Source: Gloeophyllum trabeum ATCC 11539
Lineage: Eukaryota; Basidiomycota; Agaricomycetes; Gloeophyllales; Gloeophyllaceae
Reading direction: 5' to 3'
DNA: 64,000 nucleotides
NCBI RefSeq assembly: GCF_000344685.1
Contig: NW_006920414.1
Span: forward strand, 1,642,562-1,706,561
The notes under the pieces were generated by a model. The model did no database searches, was not told the origin of the DNA, and saw only the letters and a list, made by a program, of their open reading frames with translations. Numbering within the stretch: position 1 is the stretch's first letter; every line of letters starts with the position of its first letter. Made by a program: the position numbers and the translations under genes. Of this stretch, positions 48,809-61,884 are shown one piece after another.

Positions 48809-49952
48809 ATGGTCAGTGTTATGCTCTCTGCGGACAGAGCTGGGTGCGGCATCGCGTCTCTTTGTCTCTGGATGCTCAGGAAGGGGTGGATGGTCGCTGA
48901 CGGTGTCGGATGGATGTACTTGCGCCTGGCTCTCGTCCCTTCGCTCCGTGCTCAGGATTTCAGAACAGGCGAGCTAACACATTCTCCTAGGGCCGGGGAC
49001 CGAAAAAGCACTTGAAGCGCCTTGCCGCTCCCTCAGCATGGATGCTGGACAAACTGAGCGGAACTTATGTACGCTGAACTGAACCTCTGCTCGCGGAAAT
49101 CATTGATTGAATGCGTATTGTCGACGTTGTGATTAGGCTCCCCGCCCCTCCCCTGGTCCCCACAAACTCCGCGAATCCCTTCCCCTTACTATCTTCCTCC
49201 GCAACAGGCTGAAGTATGCCTTGACCGGTCGTGAAGTCACCATGATCGTCATGCAGCGGTTGATTAAGGTCGACGGCAAGGTTAGGACTGACCCGACTTA
49301 CCCCGCGGGCTACATGGGTACGTGCAAGCACAAGTTGCGCTCTGATTGAGGTATTCATCCGCAACAGATGTCATTACGATTGAGAAGTCCGGCGAGCACT
49401 TCCGTCTCCTGTACGACGTCAAGGGCCGCTTCACAATCCACCGCATCACCCCCGAGGAGGCCTCCTACAAGCTCTGCAAGGTCAAGAAGGCTGCTGTCGG
49501 TGCCAAGGGCGTTCCCTACATCGTCACCCACGACGGGCGTACGATCCGTTACCCCGACCCCCTCATCAAGGTCAACGACACGATCAAGTTTGACATTGAG
49601 CAGGGCAAGATCGTCGACTTCGTCAAGTTCGACATCGGTAACCTGTGCATGATCACTGGTGGTCGTAATATGGGCCGTGCTGGTGTCATCGTTCACCGCG
49701 AGAAGCACATTGGTGGCTACGATATCGTTCACGTGAAGGACTCCCTGGACCGGACGTTCGCTACGCGGTTCGTATACGGTAATTCTCTCAGTCAGATTCT
49801 TCTGCTTAACAGATCGTTTTAGGATCACCAACATTTTCGTCATTGGCGAGGGTAACAAGCCATGGGTCTCCCTGCCCAAGGGCAAGGGTGTGAAGTTGAC
49901 CATCTCCGAGGAGAGAGATATGCGGAGAAGGCAGCGGGCGGCGGAGCAGTAG
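48809..49952 (+). CDS. RPS4: 40S ribosomal protein eS4 (Rps4)
   Basis: This is a component of the small cytosolic ribosomal subunit. The first coding exon is only the ATG (48,809-48,811). A 179-nt intron (48,812-48,990, GTCAGT..CTAG) follows, then [14 protein letters not shown], which restores the expected eS4 N-terminus. The S4 RNA-binding region ([20 protein letters not shown]), the central domain ([19 protein letters not shown]) and the KOW motif ([19 protein letters not shown]) are all present. The C-terminus is [12 protein letters not shown]. Four further short introns interrupt the gene. The start-codon-only exon and long first intron are common in ribosomal-protein genes. The gene converges on Pso2, with 182 bp between stop codons. 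Confidence 0.96.
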
Positions 49953-50134
49953 ATGCTCGTTTGCGGGGTTCATTTGTAGCGTATTCTCTTCCTCTTTGCA
50001 TTATGCTATGCTATGCTCTGTATGCACCACAGACGATCATACAAAAATTATCTGCATGCACAGCGAAGGAGTGTGTGGCCAGGGGTTGCGATATTGCAAG
50101 GCAGTCTGGGATTGGGATTTGACGAATGATAAGT

Positions 50135-53019
50135 TTACCAGTAATCTGCTTCCCTCGGCGACACTATATAATCCTTCGGATGCCCCTTCCTTTCTCTCTC
50201 CCATGCATCCACCCAGCGTCGCATTCTGGCTCTGGAGCGTTCGCTGCCAACATTGACGGTGGCAATCATCTTGCCCCAGTCCAGCGACAGAGCAAAGCAT
50301 GTCAGCTCGTAGAATGAACTGTGTTCAGAGTAAGGAACTCCGTATAGCTGGAATTTGAGTGTCGAGTTCCGCTGGGGAGTAAGGTCAGCATGCGTGAATG
50401 GGCGCTGTCGGTTCTTAGCCAGGACGGAAGAGATGGATGGAAGCGTGTCCGATCCGCTTGGCTGGGTGAAGCTGACAGGTGCATGTCAGTAAAAGGCACG
50501 AGGAACGACAAGAGGAAAGAACTTACGTCCAGCCTGTTGGTCGGAATCCGACCGCTCTATCGAAGTGCCCCTTGAATCGCTCCACATATTCCTTGAGTCT
50601 ATCGGAAGTGATGACGGACAGCGGGACGACGTGGATGACGGCGTCAAGAGGGTCCGGCGTTAGTAGAGCGTGCAGTTCCGGGTCGTCCTGGCATCTAAGG
50701 ATGGCAGCTTTGCGTCTGTCACAGTAGACTTTCGAATCGAGGGCGTGCGCGATGGCTTTGACTATGCGTTCTTTGCCAATGGAATACGTCCTGTTCGAAT
50801 CCGTTAACGATCAGATACTAGGCTGAGCAGGAGATGCGGGGACATACCCAACTACAACAAGTACTTTCCCGGTGGCTGCGGATTTGTCGGGTGCGCAAGA
50901 ATCTGATTTCTCTTGCGGTTTCAACCAGGCTTTGACGGATTGACTACCTGGTCCCGATCCTTTCCCGGAGGTCGGTTGGCCCTTGACAATCCTCGAAGCT
51001 AGCTCGGCGCATGCGGAAATGACAAGCGGCTGCGGTGGGAAGCAGTACTAAGGCCAGATACGTTACAGTGTGCAAAGTAACATCGGAGTATTCAGAGTCA
51101 CCTTCGGATCCAAGTACGTTGTGTCAAGGTAGACATGGTCTATCTTCTTGCCCTTCACAGCGGGGTGTAAGACGTGTTTCGGCGACGCACGGAAGTCTCC
51201 GCAATGAAGGTACCGGAAGACCCGCTGGGAGCCAACGAAGGGCGACTTGTACGCACTGTCGCCGGCGTTTATGGTCTGCGGGCCCTCGAATAGGAACAAA
51301 CAAGAGCCAGGGCCTGGTATCCGCGGAGCGCGTCGAGATGAGCGGTAGTACATGTAGATACGGGAAGTGGAATACGTACAGTGGTTTGCTTCTATAGGAG
51401 TGACTTGAACGCCACCGGTATTTGGGATGACGGTCGGTACGTCCAGTGGTAGAGGATGGACCCACTTGGGGTCAACATCGAGCATGTGGATGATGAGATT
51501 GGCTGTGCCCTCTGTATCTTTATTAGAGCGGGCGAATGTGAGTAAATATGTTATGCTTGCCCGAGCAATAGATTGGTCCGCTCTTCCAATTAGAGGACAA
51601 ATTAGTATAATGGTCTGAATGGGCGTGCCTACATTCTACGGTGAGGCGAGAATACAGTAGAATAGAAGATACTACCTACGTAAGGAAATACGCTTCGACA
51701 CCCGGAATTGAACCGTATCTGAATGCGTCGACCGCGATGGGCATTCCCTGGAGAACCTTGTAGAAAGGGGCCTTCCGCCGCCCGCCGTTCTGCTTGGTAG
51801 GCCGGAAGTTGCGGTCTTCGGCGATCGTCGCTTCTTTCCAGGCCTCGTTCTCCTTGTAGGAGGACATGAGCACCGAGAATGCATCAGAGCTGAGCTTGGG
51901 GTTAGGTTTATCACGTTTGGATGACGATGGGACGTTTGGTGGCGTGCGCAGGGAAGACAATGGCCGGAGAGGGGCAGAGGGTTCACTTGGCATGTCTACG
52001 TCTATTTCAACGTCCACCTCTTCCATGTCGTCAATGTCGCCTTCTTCTGGATCTGGATCCAATAGGGTCACCTCGTCGTCGCCGAGGCCCCATTCTTCGT
52101 TTATATCGAAGTAATCCATAATGAGGTCAACCCCCGACGAAGTGCTACTACACGGTGGCACGCCAGGCGGGCAGTCAGCTTCACTTCGATTCCGCAGAGC
52201 TGAAGAAGGCACAGAGGAGGCTGATCGAGCATTGATTTCCACCAGCGAGATGGGGCTCCTGATGTCTGACGCGCTTGGTTCCTCAACTAGTCTCTTCCCC
52301 AAAGCAGGGCTCGAAGGAGGCAGTAGAGTAGCTGGGAAACCAAATGGCGTATAACTGCCGGGGCCCGGCGAATGGTGCGGACTACGTCGAGTGGGAGAGC
52401 GATTGCCACAGGATTTACAACGGGTAGTCAGAACGGATGGCGTTCCGAAAGACGACCCAGACATGGTCAAAGAGCATTCATTAGATGAGCTGTCTGTCAC
52501 TGAGGCGTAAGTCGCGGAATTTGTGAAGGGGGGAACGTCCGACGAAGCCGGAGCGGAGGAGGTTGGGCTGGAGATGCCAAGCAGAAGTATTGGCGTGCCA
52601 AAAGGCGAGCCACCGCGCGTATGCGACGTCAGAGGCACAGTGAGAGAGGCACTGGTAGCAGGTCTTTCTTCCTCGTTTACGAAAGATATGGATGGAGACC
52701 TGGATCGCTTGACTCTCTTGCCGCCACCGCTATTCTCTTCCGCAAGTACATCGCGCCCTCTGGCTGATGTGGTCGGCTGCGCTCTTGGTATCTGAGTGAC
52801 CTCGCATAACTCAACATCTGAATCCGAGTCTATGACAATGATATCCTCGGGAGGGGGTCGCTCCTTCTGCTTCCCTTTAGCTTTCGGTTCGGACAACTTC
52901 GGCTTTGACGGCTTGGTTTGTGGCTTCTTGGATTGAACGGCCGACCGCCGACCGAAGAAATTGTGCAGGGTGGTCGACTGAGGCGCTTCACTTGTCCTCC
53001 TCTTCTTCGAGGCAGCCAT
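50135..53019 (-). CDS. PSO2: DNA interstrand crosslink repair nuclease Pso2/Snm1
   Basis: This is a 5' exonuclease of the metallo-beta-lactamase/beta-CASP family that processes DNA interstrand crosslinks in the nucleus. The start at [18 protein letters not shown] is preferred over an upstream ATG in the same frame. An N-terminal STTLHNFF motif resembles a PCNA-interacting box, with Ser in place of the usual Gln. A roughly 400-residue disordered Ser/Pro/Asp-rich region follows. The catalytic part begins with [18 protein letters not shown], then [15 protein letters not shown]-like [14 protein letters not shown] and [16 protein letters not shown] with [12 protein letters not shown]. The DRMBL-type C-terminus has [18 protein letters not shown] and [14 protein letters not shown], and the end is [12 protein letters not shown]. 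About six introns are present, all in the 3' half. Confidence 0.93.
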
Positions 53020-53286
53020 ATCGCCCGGAGGAATACAGCGATAGCAGATAAATTCAGAGAAATGTTTGAATCTGACTGAATGAAACACGACTGTGGCGTG
53101 AGAGTATGGATTCCTTGCGCGCCTCCGTACAGTTCCCGTGTACGTATCACTCCCTTCGGTCCTTCCCCAATATTAATGGCAGGTCTATATAGTAACAGGG
53201 GCGTTGTATGTCACCATTGCCCAGCCCTATGATCGCCTTATCAGCCGGGTTCTGTCCCGGTCTGTTATCGCTTCATCTGTACCACC
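53020..53286. promoter_or_regulatory. Short divergent promoter, Pso2 / aminotransferase
   Basis: These 267 bp separate two divergent start codons. A TATATAG element at about 53,189-53,195 lies some 95 nt upstream of the aminotransferase ATG. Confidence 0.45.
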
Positions 53287-55096
53287 ATGGCCCCAGCGTT
53301 GACCATCCCTGAGCCTCTGCCCGACAACGCGAACATCAAGCATGAGGATACCCCGTCGGTGAGGGCTACTGCTATTCTGCATAGGACGCCCTGGAGGCCT
53401 CCTGTAGCGGTCGCTGCCGACGGACTGTATGTCACCCTGGAAGATGGTAGGACAGTCCTGGACGCGGTGGGAGGCGCGGCAGTTGCGTGCATTGGGAATG
53501 GCCATCCTGAGGTCAAGAAAGCTCTGAAAGAGCAGGTCGACAAGATGTCCTGTACGTCCTTTTTCCTGTTGCCAAAGATGCCTTCTGACCGATCCCCCAG
53601 ATGTGTACAACATGCAGCTATCGAATGAACCGGCTGAGGCATTGGCAAGATTCTTGATCGATTCTGGCAAGGGAGCGTTCGAACTCTGCGGATTTGTTTC
53701 TGGAGGTCCGTGGCAACCGCTGGATCGGTGACGAGAAGCTGAGGATGTCACGTTCTTAGGTTCCGAGGCCATGGAAGGCGCCATCAAATTGGCCCAGCAA
53801 GTGAGCAACATGATCGATTGTGTATCTGGACTTAAATTGTCTAAACTGTCGTGCACAGTATTTCTACGAGACAAAGCAACCGAAGCGGAAGAACTTCATC
53901 GGTCGGCACTTGTCTTTCCACGGGAACACGGTCACGACTTTGTCTCTTGGGTACCACCCCACGCGTAGGGCACCATACGACGCCATAATAAACCACGAGA
54001 GATTCCACCATGTTTCTCCGGCATATGCGAAACGGTTTCAGAAGCCTGACGAGACCGAGGAACAATACGTCGAAAGACTGAGGCAAGAGCTCGAGGATAA
54101 GTTCCTTGAGCTGGGCCCGGACACCGTAGTTGCATGTGAGTGGTGTAATAAAGCGGATTCCATTGCGGTGTTTACTCTTCTCAAGTTGCTGCAGAGACGG
54201 TAGTTGGGGCTACCACTGGGGTTGTACCTGCGCCGAAAGGCTACTTCAAAGCGATGAAGTCGGTATGCGAGAAGTACGGCGCTTTGTTTATTCTGGATGA
54301 AGTGATGAGCGGCATGGGACGCGAGTAAAATTTCGCCGTCTTACGCGGACAAATAGCTAATGGGGGGATTAGGAATGGGTACCCTGCATGGCTGGGAAAG
54401 CTTTGGTGACGGCGTCGCACCCGACATCCAAGCGGTCGCGAAGGGACTTGGAGGAGGGTAAGTAAAGTGCACCCCTCTTAACTAACGTTTTCTGAACTGC
54501 ATTTACAGCTATGCATCTATCGGTGCAGTCCTCATGTCTAAGCGCGTCGCGGATGGCTTGCGGGACAACAGTGGCTTCTGGAAACACGGCCACACATATC
54601 AGGTAGATGGACCGATGAAATTTCAATGGACCGAAGCTGAACATTGTGACAGGCCAATCCACTAGCATGTGCCGCCTCCTTGGCTGTGCAAAAGGTTATC
54701 GAGAAGGAGAACCTGCTCGAGAACTGCCGAGCTCAGGGAGAGTACCTTTCAGGTCTGCTACGGGAGCGCCTGCAGTCGCCGAACGCGCCCGCCGCCCCTT
54801 TCACGTTCGACATCCGCGGCAGTGGCGCGTTCTGGGGCATTGAGTTCGACTTTACCGGCCCCGAGGCTGCAAGAGTGGATTTCCGAGGCCATCAGTTTGC
54901 GATGCTCGTACAGGCGAGAGCGCTTGAGAAGGGCCTCGTTGTTATGGGCCTGACGGGCGGCGCGAACATAGAAGGCACGAAGGGCGATCACTGCATTATT
55001 TCTCCTGCATACAACGTCACGAAAGAACAGGTCGACACGATAGTGAACGTCTTTGTCGAGAGCGTCGAGGAGATATTGAAGGAATATTCGGTGTAG
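53287..55096 (+). CDS. Class III PLP-dependent aminotransferase
   Basis: This is a fold-type I, pyridoxal-phosphate enzyme of the omega-amino-acid/ornithine-type group; the exact amino donor cannot be fixed from sequence. The start is MAPALTIPEPLPDNANIKHE. Conserved blocks are DGRTVLDAVGGAAVACIGNG, the PLP-phosphate site GSEAMEGAIKLA, SFHGNTVTTLSLG, VVGATTGVVPAPKGYFKAM, the cofactor Asp in LFILDEVMSGMGR, and the Schiff-base lysine in IQAVAKGLGGGYASIGAV. The GHTYQ-ANPLACAASLAV block closes the active site. There are six short introns and roughly 455 residues, normal for the class. No targeting signal is obvious at the N-terminus, so a cytosolic location is inferred. It is followed in tandem by the HECT ligase gene, 237 bp away. 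Confidence 0.92.
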
Positions 55097-55333
55097 CGTT
55101 GCACCTGTAGACAGACTGCTGTGCGAGTGCCACAATTCGCTGACAAATACACACAAAATGGATATTGTTATGCCCCCGCTCGGCGCGCATCTCCGCTCGA
55201 ATCTCGTGGCCCTCAACCCTTACAAGTGGCCGCATTTGTACAAGAGTCGGCGCAGACTGAGCACGCCAGGGCGCAGGCCGCACTTGTACTGAACGTGCAA
55301 CATTCACAATCGATGGCTGGCTGCGTTCACTAA

Positions 55334-58300
55334 ATGGACTTACAACCTACGCAACACCCAGAAGCCATCAGCAGCGCCAGTCCATCGTCTTCGCAGTCGA
55401 CTCAGCCACAGCCAGCGTCTTCGTCATCCGAGATCCCGAGGGGTGTGCGGTCCAGCGCCAGAGTCAAGGCCGCAAAACAGAAGGAGAAAGAGAAGGGTAA
55501 GGAACGCGATTCTACCGAGCAGTCGTCTTCCTCTGCAGCTACATCCGACGTCTCGCGGCCGACGCGCGCTAGTAATAGTGCTTCCGTACTGAAGCGTGCC
55601 CGAGAACGCAGCACCGGCAAGGGAAAAGCGAAAGAGTCCGCTGACGAAGCGTCCGCGCGCGCAAACAAGAAGTGAGTCTTTGTGTGGCTCCCAGCATCCT
55701 GGTTACTTACCGCATCCATGCACACGGACAGGGCTCGTCGTGCCACGTTCCCAACTGCAAACCCAGGAGTAACTATCAACGAACCCGAGCGGGATACCAA
55801 GGGAAAGAAGCGCGCAGCACCTGAAGGTAATTTTGAGGAGGAACCCTCCACCGCGACCGCGTCTGCGCCGAGCAAACGTCTCCGAGCCACTAGCGCATAC
55901 TCCTTACGATCTAGAGCCGATTCCAGCACTTCATCCCCCGTCGAAATGCCCAAGAAGATGAGGTGAGAGTTGCTTCTCATCGACTCGGCTTTTGCTTACG
56001 TCCTCCCTTTACAGCCGATCTCTCACCGCAAAGGGAAAGGCACCCACAAAGTCGAAAGCTATGGCCGTAGCAAGCTCCTCGCGTGCGGAGGACGAGGATG
56101 TGGAGATGATGAGTGCAGAGCTCAAGCGAGAGAACTCTGAGTACGATGACCATATGCAGGAAGACCATGAAGAGGACGACGAACACCAGGAGAGTGGTGA
56201 CGACCACTGCGAACCGGATGTAGAAGAGCCTGGTGGAGAAGACGATGAAGGCGAGCTCCCGAGAGACGATAGCCGTGGCCCAGGAGGTCTGGACGAGTCC
56301 GCGGCAATGGCGATCTTTGGCGACTTCAGAGGTTTCGGCTCGTACATGATGGGCTTATCCTCACGGCTAAAGACCATGCTGAACAACATCAAGATGACTG
56401 CTGATCCCACCACGCGTCTCGTAACCTTGCAGGAACTCAGCGAGCTTCTCAGTATCAGCACAGAAGATACTCTGGCTGGCTCATTCCAGGTGGAACAGTA
56501 CGTGGCTGCCCTGGTTAGGATTCTAGGTGGCTCTGGCAACGATGAAGACGATGAGGATGGGAATGAAGACAGGGACGACCAGGATGAAGACGCCGCGCTC
56601 GCAGCTGCCCTAGCTATGAGCACTGGGGGCTCGACTTTCCAAGGCGATGAGAATCTGGAGGCCCAAGTGCTGGCATGCCGATGCCTGGCGAATCTGATGG
56701 AAGCCTTACCTGGTGTCGCTCACACTGTCGTTTACCACGGGGCAATACCTGTGCTCTGTAGCAAGTTGATCGAGATATCTTACATCGACCTGGCCGAGCA
56801 GACGTTGAGTGTGAGTACTATTTCTTCCCATTTTCACGTCACTTTCTCATTTGTGTGCACAGACTCTGGAGAAGATATCGGAGGAATTTCCCAGTTCAAT
56901 CGTTCGCGAGGGTGGTCTGGCTGCACTTCTGAACTATCTTGACTTCTTTTCAATTGCCGTCCAGCGGACCGCTTTGCAAGCTGCATCCAACTGCTGTCGG
57001 AATATTTCACCCGAACACTTCCCTATGATCCGCGGTGTTTGGCCCATCATACGAAACTGCTTGTCGTACTCCGACCAGCGTCTAGTCGAGTTCGCCTGTC
57101 TCTGCGTCATCCGCGTCATCGACTCGTACTACCGTTCTTTCCCAGAGAATCTCGAGGCACTCGTCGACACTGAACTCATCAAAGCTGTCAACCTGTTACT
57201 GTTGCCTGCTGGTGGATCTCCCTTGATCGCACCAAACACGTTCACGCTCTTGCTTCGCGCTTTGGCAACCTCGGCTCGATCAAGTCCCAAGATCGCTGTA
57301 GCTTTACTGGAAGCCGACATCGTAGATACGTTGTATCAGATATTGACTGGCGTACTCCCCTCGACACATCAGAGTGATGAACAGGGGAACGCAAGCAGTG
57401 GACAGGGTCTTGGCGGAGGCGTCGCAGACATGACAGTTATGCAAAACCTTGCTCACAGGCCGAAGGAGCAGGTCGAGGAAGCACTCAGTCTCGTGTCGGA
57501 ATTGATGCCGCCCTTACCCAAAGGTGAGTGTCCCGGTTATCTTCGGTATTGTTAATATGTGGAATGCTTATGCCTCATGCAGACGGTGTCTTTGACCACA
57601 AAGGATATACAGAGAAGTCGTTGGCTAGGATGGTAAAGGCGAAAGCTAAGGCCGAACGAGCGGCAGCTCGTCAGCAAGCACAAGCAACGCTGAACGCTAT
57701 TGTCGGTTTATCCACTCCGAGCGGATCGGGCCCTGTCACGCCGGCAGCCGAGGACCATCCAGCGGGGGATGCAACCCCGATGGACGTTCAGGATGGTGAG
57801 GATGGTGGAAGTGCGGCACCTCCAGCCAAGGAACCTGTTCCCGACCGGACGGAGCTGTTACGCTCCAAACCTGTTGTTGTTGGACGTTTCATGGAGCTGA
57901 TTGTTCCCGTCCTTGTCGACATCTACGCTGCGAGTGTCAGCCCGTCTGTCCGAATCAAGACGTTGACTGGCTTACTCAAAGCTGTCAGCTTCCTTGACGA
58001 GACCGAGCTGAGGGCTGTCCTGACGGTAGGCTTGACTTACTGCTATCCGTAGCCTGACATTGACCAATTCGCCGTAGTCCGTCCCAATAGCCAGCTTCTC
58101 CTCATCAGTGCTCTCTGCCAGGGATCACCCGACGCTTGTGATCGCGGCCTTGCAACTGATCGAGTTGCTTCTGGTCAAGCTCCCCGGAGAGTATCGGCCG
58201 GCCTTCAGAAGGGAGGGTGTCTTCCACGAAATTGAGGCTCTGGCCTCCCGTAATTTGATTTCGCCGGCGAAGTCAAAGGATAAGGACAAAGACAAGGAGA

Positions 58301-61300
58301 AGGAAGTATCTGATACCCCCTTGGTCGATGCTCCAGCGCCTCCGCCGATGCATATGCCCGCTGCTCTCGTCTCTTCCATCCCTGGTTATAAGAAGCTATC
58401 GTCGCTTTCTCTCGACCCTGAAGATGCTATCACGCTGCGGGCTCGGGTTTTACGCTTCAAGTACCTGAGCTCGGGCGCAGACGAAGCGGGTGATAACGTC
58501 CTTGCTAACCTTCGTCGTTTCGTGGCTCGTTTGTCAAGTAGCGACGCTTCGGAGACCGAACTCACCACCATCCTTGAGGAGCTTGCGCATCTATTCATTT
58601 CGCCCAAGTCATCTGTATCTAGCTTTGAACTACTTCAAAGCGGGGTAGTTGATGGCTTGCTAGCTTTTGCGACAGAGGAAGGTCGAAGTGGTAAGAGCCC
58701 AGTCGATCGTGAAATAATTAAGTACTCATATAGTGTTCCAGTGAGCACCTCGCGGCGCCGTGAGCTGCTGTTCAGGGCGTTCTCTCTATCGGATAGCAAA
58801 GCTGCGTCTTCTACGTCCGCACCGCTCACCGTGCTGGTGAAGAAGCTGCAGGAATGCCTTACGCGGATGGAGCCCTTTGAAGTCACTACTGTTTCTCAGG
58901 GTATCGATGGTGCGCGTGGACTTTCTTCAGCATGTCTTCGACGCCACTGACAAACGGGTATCTGTAGATTCGAAACGTAGTTCCCCGTCCCTCCTGGCTC
59001 GGCAATTACGTCTGCGTCTGGTGGCTGCGGAAGACTCAGATATTCCTCGGAACCTCAATAACATTGTAGTTTCAATCCACGCAATAGCTACATTCCAGGC
59101 TCTGCACGATTACCTTCGGCCTCGTGTTGCCGGCATTATGGGAGGCGGGTCTCGATTGTCAGGGATGCTTGCTGCTTTAGCTGCCTCTGGTCTTTCGCCT
59201 GGTTTCGCTGGCCGGTCGCTCGCGGCCGAGCCCAGGGCTCCTCGGCTCCCAGAAGCATCGTCCACACGTGATCCTGCCCCTGCTTCGTCTTCGACGGACC
59301 AAGCGTCCGCTGAAGCTGCCGTAGGTCGTCGGCGAAGCTTGCGTCTTAGTGCTAAGAAGCAGGGCGCCGCTGCCGCGGCTGAGAGTGGCGCGGCGGATGC
59401 TGTGTCGGACTCAGGCGCTGCAGAATCGACGGCGCCCTCAGAGCCTCCCGTATCACAAGCGTCTGCGACTGCAGCGTCTTCTGCGGGGGAGCCAGCTCCT
59501 AGTGAGACGCTTGTAAATGAGGAGGATGAGTTTGCTGCAGACTTTACTGATGACGAGGTTGACGCCGAAGTCTTTGACGAGGAGATGGACGAGGAGCACA
59601 CAGTCTCCGAAGAGAAGACTGTCACCCTCTCTGTTTCAGGGGATGGTTCCAAGGTAGAGGCGCAAACCCCAGAAGGCACCCGGATAGCTACGCCCAACCC
59701 AGCCAAGGAGCCTATTCCAACATCTGTTTCAAGAGGAGCTCCGAGTACCAGGTCATATGCTGCTGCACTGAAGACTAAACCCACCGACTGGCACTTGGAG
59801 TTCTCAATGGATGATCACCCTCTCCCGTTGGACCTCACTATCTACGGTGCGATCCATCAACATGAGGTGCGTAAGAAATCAGGGCCGGCCGTCCCACCCA
59901 GTCTTGTATGGCAAGGCATATACACTGTGAAGTTCAAGAAAGTCCCTGGACCTTTACCCTCGAATGAATCTCGAGGCGACGGTGATCTGTCGTCGAAGAG
60001 TCGCTCGTCAAGTCCAACTCTCTCTTCGCTTCCTGAGGATGCACCCCATACCAACATTCTGAGGCTTCTGCGCGTGCTACATCAGCTAAATGCTTCCGAA
60101 GCTGAGCGATCCAGATACGACGGGCCCAGGCGCTCCCTCCCTGAATCGTCTTTCGTCAACAACAAGCTGACAGCAAAATTGACTCGTCAACTAGAGGAGC
60201 CCATGATCGTGGCTAGTTCATGCTTACCTGACTGGGCGCTGGACCTCCCTGTGCATTTCCCTTTCCTTTTCCCCTTCGCCACTCGTTACAATTTCTTGCA
60301 GTCGACATCGTTCGGTTACGCGCGTCTTATTCTGAAATGGCAAACCCAACAGAGTCGCGGCCAGGACAGCTCTAGGCGAGACGATAGCATCGCTTTCTTA
60401 GGACGGCTACAGCGTCAGAAAGTCAGGATCTCCCGCAAACATATCTTGGAGTCTGCGGTCAAAGTTTTCGAGCTTTACGGGTCCTCTTCTTCCATCCTAG
60501 AAGTCGAATACTTTGAGGAAGTTGGCACGGGTCTCGGACCGACTCTAGAGTTCTACTCGCTCGTGTCTAAGGAGTTTGCAAGGCGAGACCTAAAAATATG
60601 GCGTGATGAGGACCCAACAAACCCTGGCGTTTATGTTCACCACCCCAGTGGATTATTCCCTGCTCCCATCAGCTCAGACGATATCGCAAACGATGGAGGA
60701 CAGTAAGTGCACATATGTTACTCTGGTGGTGTGGAGTCTCATCGATTCGGTAGGAAACGTACCCACATCTTCCGCGTGATTGGGCAGTTTGTAGCCAAGG
60801 CTATGTTAGACTCTCGGATCATAGACTTGTCGTTCAACAAGATCTTTGTTAAGCTCGTGCTCGGAGAGCATGTTCCGCTGACCGTTGAATCATTGAAGGT
60901 GAGTTTGTACCCTGCAGTATCGCTGATAGAGTTGATTAAGCAACCATATGTAGCACGTTGACGTTGAATTGGCCCAGTCATTGATCAAACTACGTAGTTT
61001 AGCATCGTCAGCCGGAAGCAAGGTAGGGATTTTGCCCCTCTTGCTTGTATAATTGTCTAACACGGGTACTCTGTATCAAGCAGAAACTCGTTCAGGAATC
61101 TGTGAGCGTAGAAGACCTCGCTCTTGACTTCACGGTTCCCGGTTATGACATCGAGTTGCGAGTAAGTGAATCTCCCCCTGGAATCTCTCGACCGAGACTA
61201 AGTCAATGATTTCAGCCTGGTGGCAGGGAGATTCCTGTTACCTCTGACAATGTGGAGGATTACATCGAGGCCGTCATTGATGCTATCATCGGTAAAGGCG

Positions 61301-61884
61301 TCCAGCGCCAAGCTAAAGCCCTGCGAGATGGATTTTCGAAGGTGTTCCCCATATCCGATTTGCAGGCCTTCTCTGCCGACGAATTGGTGATGCTCTTTGG
61401 AAACTCCGATGAGGACTGGAGTATCGAAAGTAAGTTGTGCTTTCTAGCAAAGGTCTTCAAGTGCTGACACCGTGTCCGTAGCTTTGAGTGAGGCGCTGAA
61501 GGCTGATCATGGCTTCAACGTCGAGAGTCGGGCTATCCGCAATCTACTCGAGATCATGTCAGAGTTCGATGCCCCAAGTCGTCGAGAATACCTCCAGTTC
61601 ATCACTGGTAGTCCAAAGCTACCCATAGGTGGTAAGTTTTTTGCCGTTGCCGTCTGTCTCGACCTGTCTGACACTGGCTGCCTTCAGGATTCCGCGGTCT
61701 CAATCCTCCGCTTACCGTAGTGAGGAAGCCGCACGAAGCTCCACTGACGGCCGACGACTATCTGCCGAGTGTTATGACTTGCGTAAATTATCTCAAGTTG
61801 CCCGACTACACGACCAAGGCTATCATGCGGGAGAAGCTGCTTATTGCTATGAGAGAGGGTGTGGGGAGTTTCCACCTATCATAG
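55334..61884 (+). CDS. UFD4: HECT E3 ubiquitin ligase, Ufd4/TRIP12 family
   Basis: The ligase transfers ubiquitin to substrates, notably in the ubiquitin-fusion degradation and N-degron pathways. The N-terminus is disordered, with basic and acidic runs ([20 protein letters not shown], then many Lys/Glu/Asp stretches to about 56.27 kb). An armadillo-like region follows (about 56.3-57.5 kb: [40 protein letters not shown]). A conserved block [20 protein letters not shown] with [20 protein letters not shown] lies near 59.05 kb. The HECT domain begins near [20 protein letters not shown] and continues through [20 protein letters not shown]. The catalytic Cys is in [15 protein letters not shown] (codon 61,780-61,782), and the protein ends [12 protein letters not shown] 60-nt intron at about 58,911-58,970 and another at 60,702 are needed to keep the frame. 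Total length is about 1,900-1,950 residues. Confidence 0.95.

Noticed and set aside
48812..48990. snoRNA inside the first eS4 intron
   Set aside because: Ribosomal-protein introns often host snoRNAs, but I see no convincing C box, D box or H/ACA layout here.
59110..59784. A 224-codon minus-strand frame inside UFD4
   Set aside because: It is antisense to the Ala/Ser-rich UFD4 coding region. The conserved HECT protein is on the plus strand.
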